From Candidatus Omnitrophota bacterium (lineage in GTDB: Bacteria > Omnitrophota > Gorgyraeia > B26-G9), in assembly GCA_023136735.1 (NCBI GenBank), contig JAGLQQ010000048.1, forward strand, positions 1 through 34,401: a DNA stretch of 34,401 nucleotides, in the 5' to 3' direction. Positions 32,084 to 34,401 of the stretch are shown one piece after another; positions within the stretch are counted from its first letter, which is position 1, and every line of letters begins with the position of its first letter. Position numbers and translations under genes: made by a program. Under the pieces are notes generated by a model. It did no database searches, was not told the origin of the DNA, and was given only the letters and a program-made list of their open reading frames with translations.

Positions 32084-33496
32084 TTACTTGAGTGCTCCAA
32101 TCATATAAAACAGATCTTCGCTCTTAGCATCCATTTCACCTGAGAGCAGCCGCTCACAGCTTCTAAGTGTCTCTTCAATAGTGACATACTCACCATGACA
32201 ACCTGTATAGGCCTCAGCTACAGAAAATGGCTGTGTCAGAAAATACTGTATTTTTCGCGCGCGTTCATATATTATCCTATCCGCAGCAGATAGTTCATCG
32301 ATACCAATAACCAAAACAATCTTTCTCAAGTCTTCATATCTCTGCAAAATATGCAAAACTTCCTGTGCAATATTAAAATGTCTCTGTCCGACCACATCAG
32401 GATCAAGATTTGCGCAGCTTGACAGAAGCGGGTCTATGGCAGGATAAAGCCCCAGCTGTACTTTTTCACGCGAAAGAACAATCACCGAGTCTAAGAAACT
32501 AAAAATCGCAACTACAGCTGGATCAGTAAGGTCATCTGCCGGCACATATACTGCTTCAATTGCTGTAATAGCTCCACCCACCCCATCTGATGTACAAATT
32601 CGCTCATGAAACTCACTAGCTTCACTTATTAAAGTCGGCTGATAGCCGGTTTCTGATGGCACTCGGCCAAGCAAGGTAGAGATCTCCTGTCCTGCTTGCA
32701 AAAATCTAAAAATATTATCTACAAATAAAAGCACATCCTTATTCTGGCGCTGGATACTCTCTGCTAAAGTTATTCCGCTCATAGCTATCTCATAACGCGC
32801 TCCAGGAGGTTCATTCATCTGACCAAAGACAATTTTCATTTTAGAAAGAATATCATGCCGGGCAAGCTCATGATAAAGCTCATTACCCTCACGCACACGT
32901 TCTCCGGCTCCGGTAAATACGCATCTTCCTTTATGACGCCTTACAATATGCTGGATAATTTCAAGGATCAAGACACTTTTGCCCATAGCCGCTCCACCAA
33001 GGATCCCGTTCTTAGAGCCTTTAACAAAAGGAAATAAAAGATCAAGCATTTTTATGCCTGTTTCCAGAATTTCAGGCTTTGCCCCGCCCTTATCTTTTAT
33101 TTTAAGCTCAGTCCCTCTTGATGGCTGTCGAATCGGCTTGGTATAGGTGATATTTATCGGCCCCTTCTTGTCTATAGGCTCACCCAGCACATTCAAAAGA
33201 CGCGAGTAAACCTCATCTCCCACAGGGATCTCAATGCCTCCACCGGGCACAAAAGCATCTGCGTGGCTCTGCAGGTTCTGCGTGGAGTTAATTGAGATGC
33301 AACGGGCTATATTATTCGGTGAATGTTCTGCTACTTCAAGCGTAATTTTATCTCCATCGACAGTATAGACATGGATAATATCATAAACATTTGGAACCTC
33401 TTCCTGTGTAGAAAATTGCACATCAACAACCGGTCCCTGCACAGCAACTACTTTACCTACTATTCTTTTTTTCTTTTTTAGCTTATGCTTATTCAT
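32084..33496 (-). CDS. atpD: F1-ATPase beta subunit
   Basis: 470 residues, the catalytic subunit of F-type ATPase. The N-terminal barrel begins IVGKVVAVQGPVVDVQF. The P-loop is GGAAMGKS (167-174) instead of the usual GGAGVGKT. The catalytic glutamate region GERVREGNELYHE, FVDNIFRF, VPADDLTDPA and LYPAIDPL are present. The regulatory DELSEED motif reads DELSAAD. These changes mark a divergent beta lineage. It overlaps atpG by 8 nt. No epsilon (atpC) gene follows; the secretion operon starts instead. Confidence 0.95.
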   Translation of the reverse strand: MNKHKLKKKKRIVGKVVAVQGPVVDVQFSTQEEVPNVYDIIHVYTVDGDKITLEVAEHSPNNIARCISINSTQNLQSHADAFVPGGGIEIPVGDEVYSRLLNVLGEPIDKKGPINITYTKPIRQPSRGTELKIKDKGGAKPEILETGIKMLDLLFPFVKGSKNGILGGAAMGKSVLILEIIQHIVRRHKGRCVFTGAGERVREGNELYHELARHDILSKMKIVFGQMNEPPGARYEIAMSGITLAESIQRQNKDVLLFVDNIFRFLQAGQEISTLLGRVPSETGYQPTLISEASEFHERICTSDGVGGAITAIEAVYVPADDLTDPAVVAIFSFLDSVIVLSREKVQLGLYPAIDPLLSSCANLDPDVVGQRHFNIAQEVLHILQRYEDLRKIVLVIGIDELSAADRIIYERARKIQYFLTQPFSVAEAYTGCHGEYVTIEETLRSCERLLSGEMDAKSEDLFYMIGALK

Positions 33497-34334
33497 TTAT
33501 TAACCTCGCTGAAAAAAGTTCTCTCATGTTCTGATCTATGATTTCATGTCTTGTCCTAAAATACTGGAATTTAAGCTTTTTATTTTCATCCTGTATACGC
33601 TGTGTACAATTTTCAAGATGCATAAATCTGGCTGATTGCTCTGCTACTTGAGCTAGTCCGAATATTTCAAACAATTTCTGCCCAAGCCACAAATAGACCA
33701 GATATTCGGATATATCGCCTAAACTAGACTCAAGAATTACCTCAGATATATCCATTCGAGGCCCTGTCCTTTGCCTTTCCTCCGGAATAAAAGGCAATAA
33801 ATTAAGCACTTCTATCCTCTGCACGGCAAATGAAAGCGCCCGGGGGAAAACTACCACCAGCTCACCGATATTACCTTTTAAAACATTACTAACGATATAA
33901 TCTCTTAATTTAAGTGCCTGCTCAAGCCTCTGTTCATTATTTATACCAGGGAAATCCGCGTATCCCATCTTATTTTTCTCAACATAAAGCCTACCTCTTT
34001 TACCAACAATTATAAGCTTACTGTCTTCACCGCGAAACTGCTCCAGCGCTTTATTCATAACAAGGGAATTAAGGCCTCCTAAAAGACCGGCATCAGTAGT
34101 TATTGCCACAATCGCCTTAGGTTTTTCGTTTTTTTTAAGGAACGGATGGTTGATATTTTGAAGATCAAGACCCGCAAAAATATCGCCTATAGAATCAAGA
34201 TACGTCGTATAGCCCTTTATTTTTCTCTCTAAAGCCTGATACTGAGCTGCGGCAATGAGTTTCAGAACCTCGATCAAAGAACCGAGAGATTTGTAAAACC
34301 CCATATCATTTTTAAGTTGGACTATCGGAATCAT
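33489..34334 (-). CDS. atpG: F1-ATPase gamma subunit (divergent)
   Basis: 281 residues, the central rotor shaft. The N-terminal helix (MIPIVQLKNDMGFYKSLGSL, IAAAQYQALERKI) and C-terminal helix (MHLENCTQRIQDENKKLKF, RTRHEIIDQNMRELFSA) match the gamma coiled coil, and AIVAITTDAGLLGGLNSLVM is the conserved middle. The N-terminus differs from the usual ASLKEIKNRI start. AAAGGAAATG precedes the ATG. The gamma-then-beta order is that of classical F-type operons; the upstream alpha gene would lie outside the window. Confidence 0.88.
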   Translation of the reverse strand: MIPIVQLKNDMGFYKSLGSLIEVLKLIAAAQYQALERKIKGYTTYLDSIGDIFAGLDLQNINHPFLKKNEKPKAIVAITTDAGLLGGLNSLVMNKALEQFRGEDSKLIIVGKRGRLYVEKNKMGYADFPGINNEQRLEQALKLRDYIVSNVLKGNIGELVVVFPRALSFAVQRIEVLNLLPFIPEERQRTGPRMDISEVILESSLGDISEYLVYLWLGQKLFEIFGLAQVAEQSARFMHLENCTQRIQDENKKLKFQYFRTRHEIIDQNMRELFSARLINE

Positions 34335-34357
34335 ATTATCATTTCCTTTAAAAACAG

Positions 34358-34385
34358 TATTGCGTCATGCGTATTAAATATCACG
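34358..34385. repeat. Heptanucleotide-period tract
   Basis: Plus strand: TATTGCG, TCATGCG, TATTAAA, TATCACG, upstream of atpG. Similarity between units is lower than in other tracts. Confidence 0.4.
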
Positions 34386-34401
34386 TCTAAAAACAAAGGA
34401 C

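Overview
The window is a low-GC, densely packed bacterial chromosome segment. Every protein gene I accept is on the minus strand; the only plus-strand transcription unit I can support is a small structured RNA at about 12.4 kb. The gene set (two type II secretion/type IV pilus clusters, pseudopilins, PilZ domains, F1-ATPase, glycolytic enzymes) indicates an uncultured Gram-negative-type bacterium. The style of the secretion operon and of the intergenic repeats reminds me of Candidatus Omnitrophota, but that placement is a low-confidence inference.

Right to left, in the direction of transcription. (1) 34.3-32.1 kb: F1-ATPase gamma and beta genes, with no epsilon gene after beta. (2) 32.0-22.0 kb: a type II secretion-like operon with its own sigma70-type promoter: an assembly ATPase carrying a C-terminal PilZ domain, a small GspF-N/PilZ fusion, GspF, a secreted HExxH peptidase, pseudopilins G, I, J and K, a GspL (PilM+PilN) protein and a GspM (PilO) protein. 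No secretin is present. (3) 21.9-12.4 kb: an accessory island holding an excisionase-type HTH gene, a RadC/DUF1016 chimera, an XRE regulator with promoter and candidate operator, then a tightly overlapping operon: PLD-nuclease/SNF2 helicase, Eco57I-like adenine methylase, AbiGi-like protein, zinc-ribbon miniprotein, and finally a DUF3800 gene that faces a convergent, independently promoted ~90-nt RNA. (4) 12.3-6.6 kb: SWIM/SNF2 helicase, pgk with a strong promoter, a pseudopilin gene and tpiA. (5) 6.6-0.4 kb: a second pilus/secretion cluster: PilB-like ATPase, PilT, a GspE-like ATPase and GspF.

The secretion parts would together build a pseudopilus/pilus machine, with cyclic-di-GMP input suggested by two PilZ domains that both keep the RxxxR and NxSxxG motifs. 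The island looks like anti-phage defence: methylase plus nuclease-translocase for restriction, with abortive-infection-like accessories and a candidate DUF3800-RNA unit.

The intergenic DNA is unusual. Many spacers outside the island consist of degenerate tandem repeats with a strict 7-nt period, a different word in each place; one such pair of tracts lies inside the gspI leader. There are also a MITE-like element (one full copy and one partial copy at the left edge), a paired hairpin repeat next to both gspF genes, 38-bp direct repeats before tpiA, and a palindrome spanning a prepilin cleavage site.
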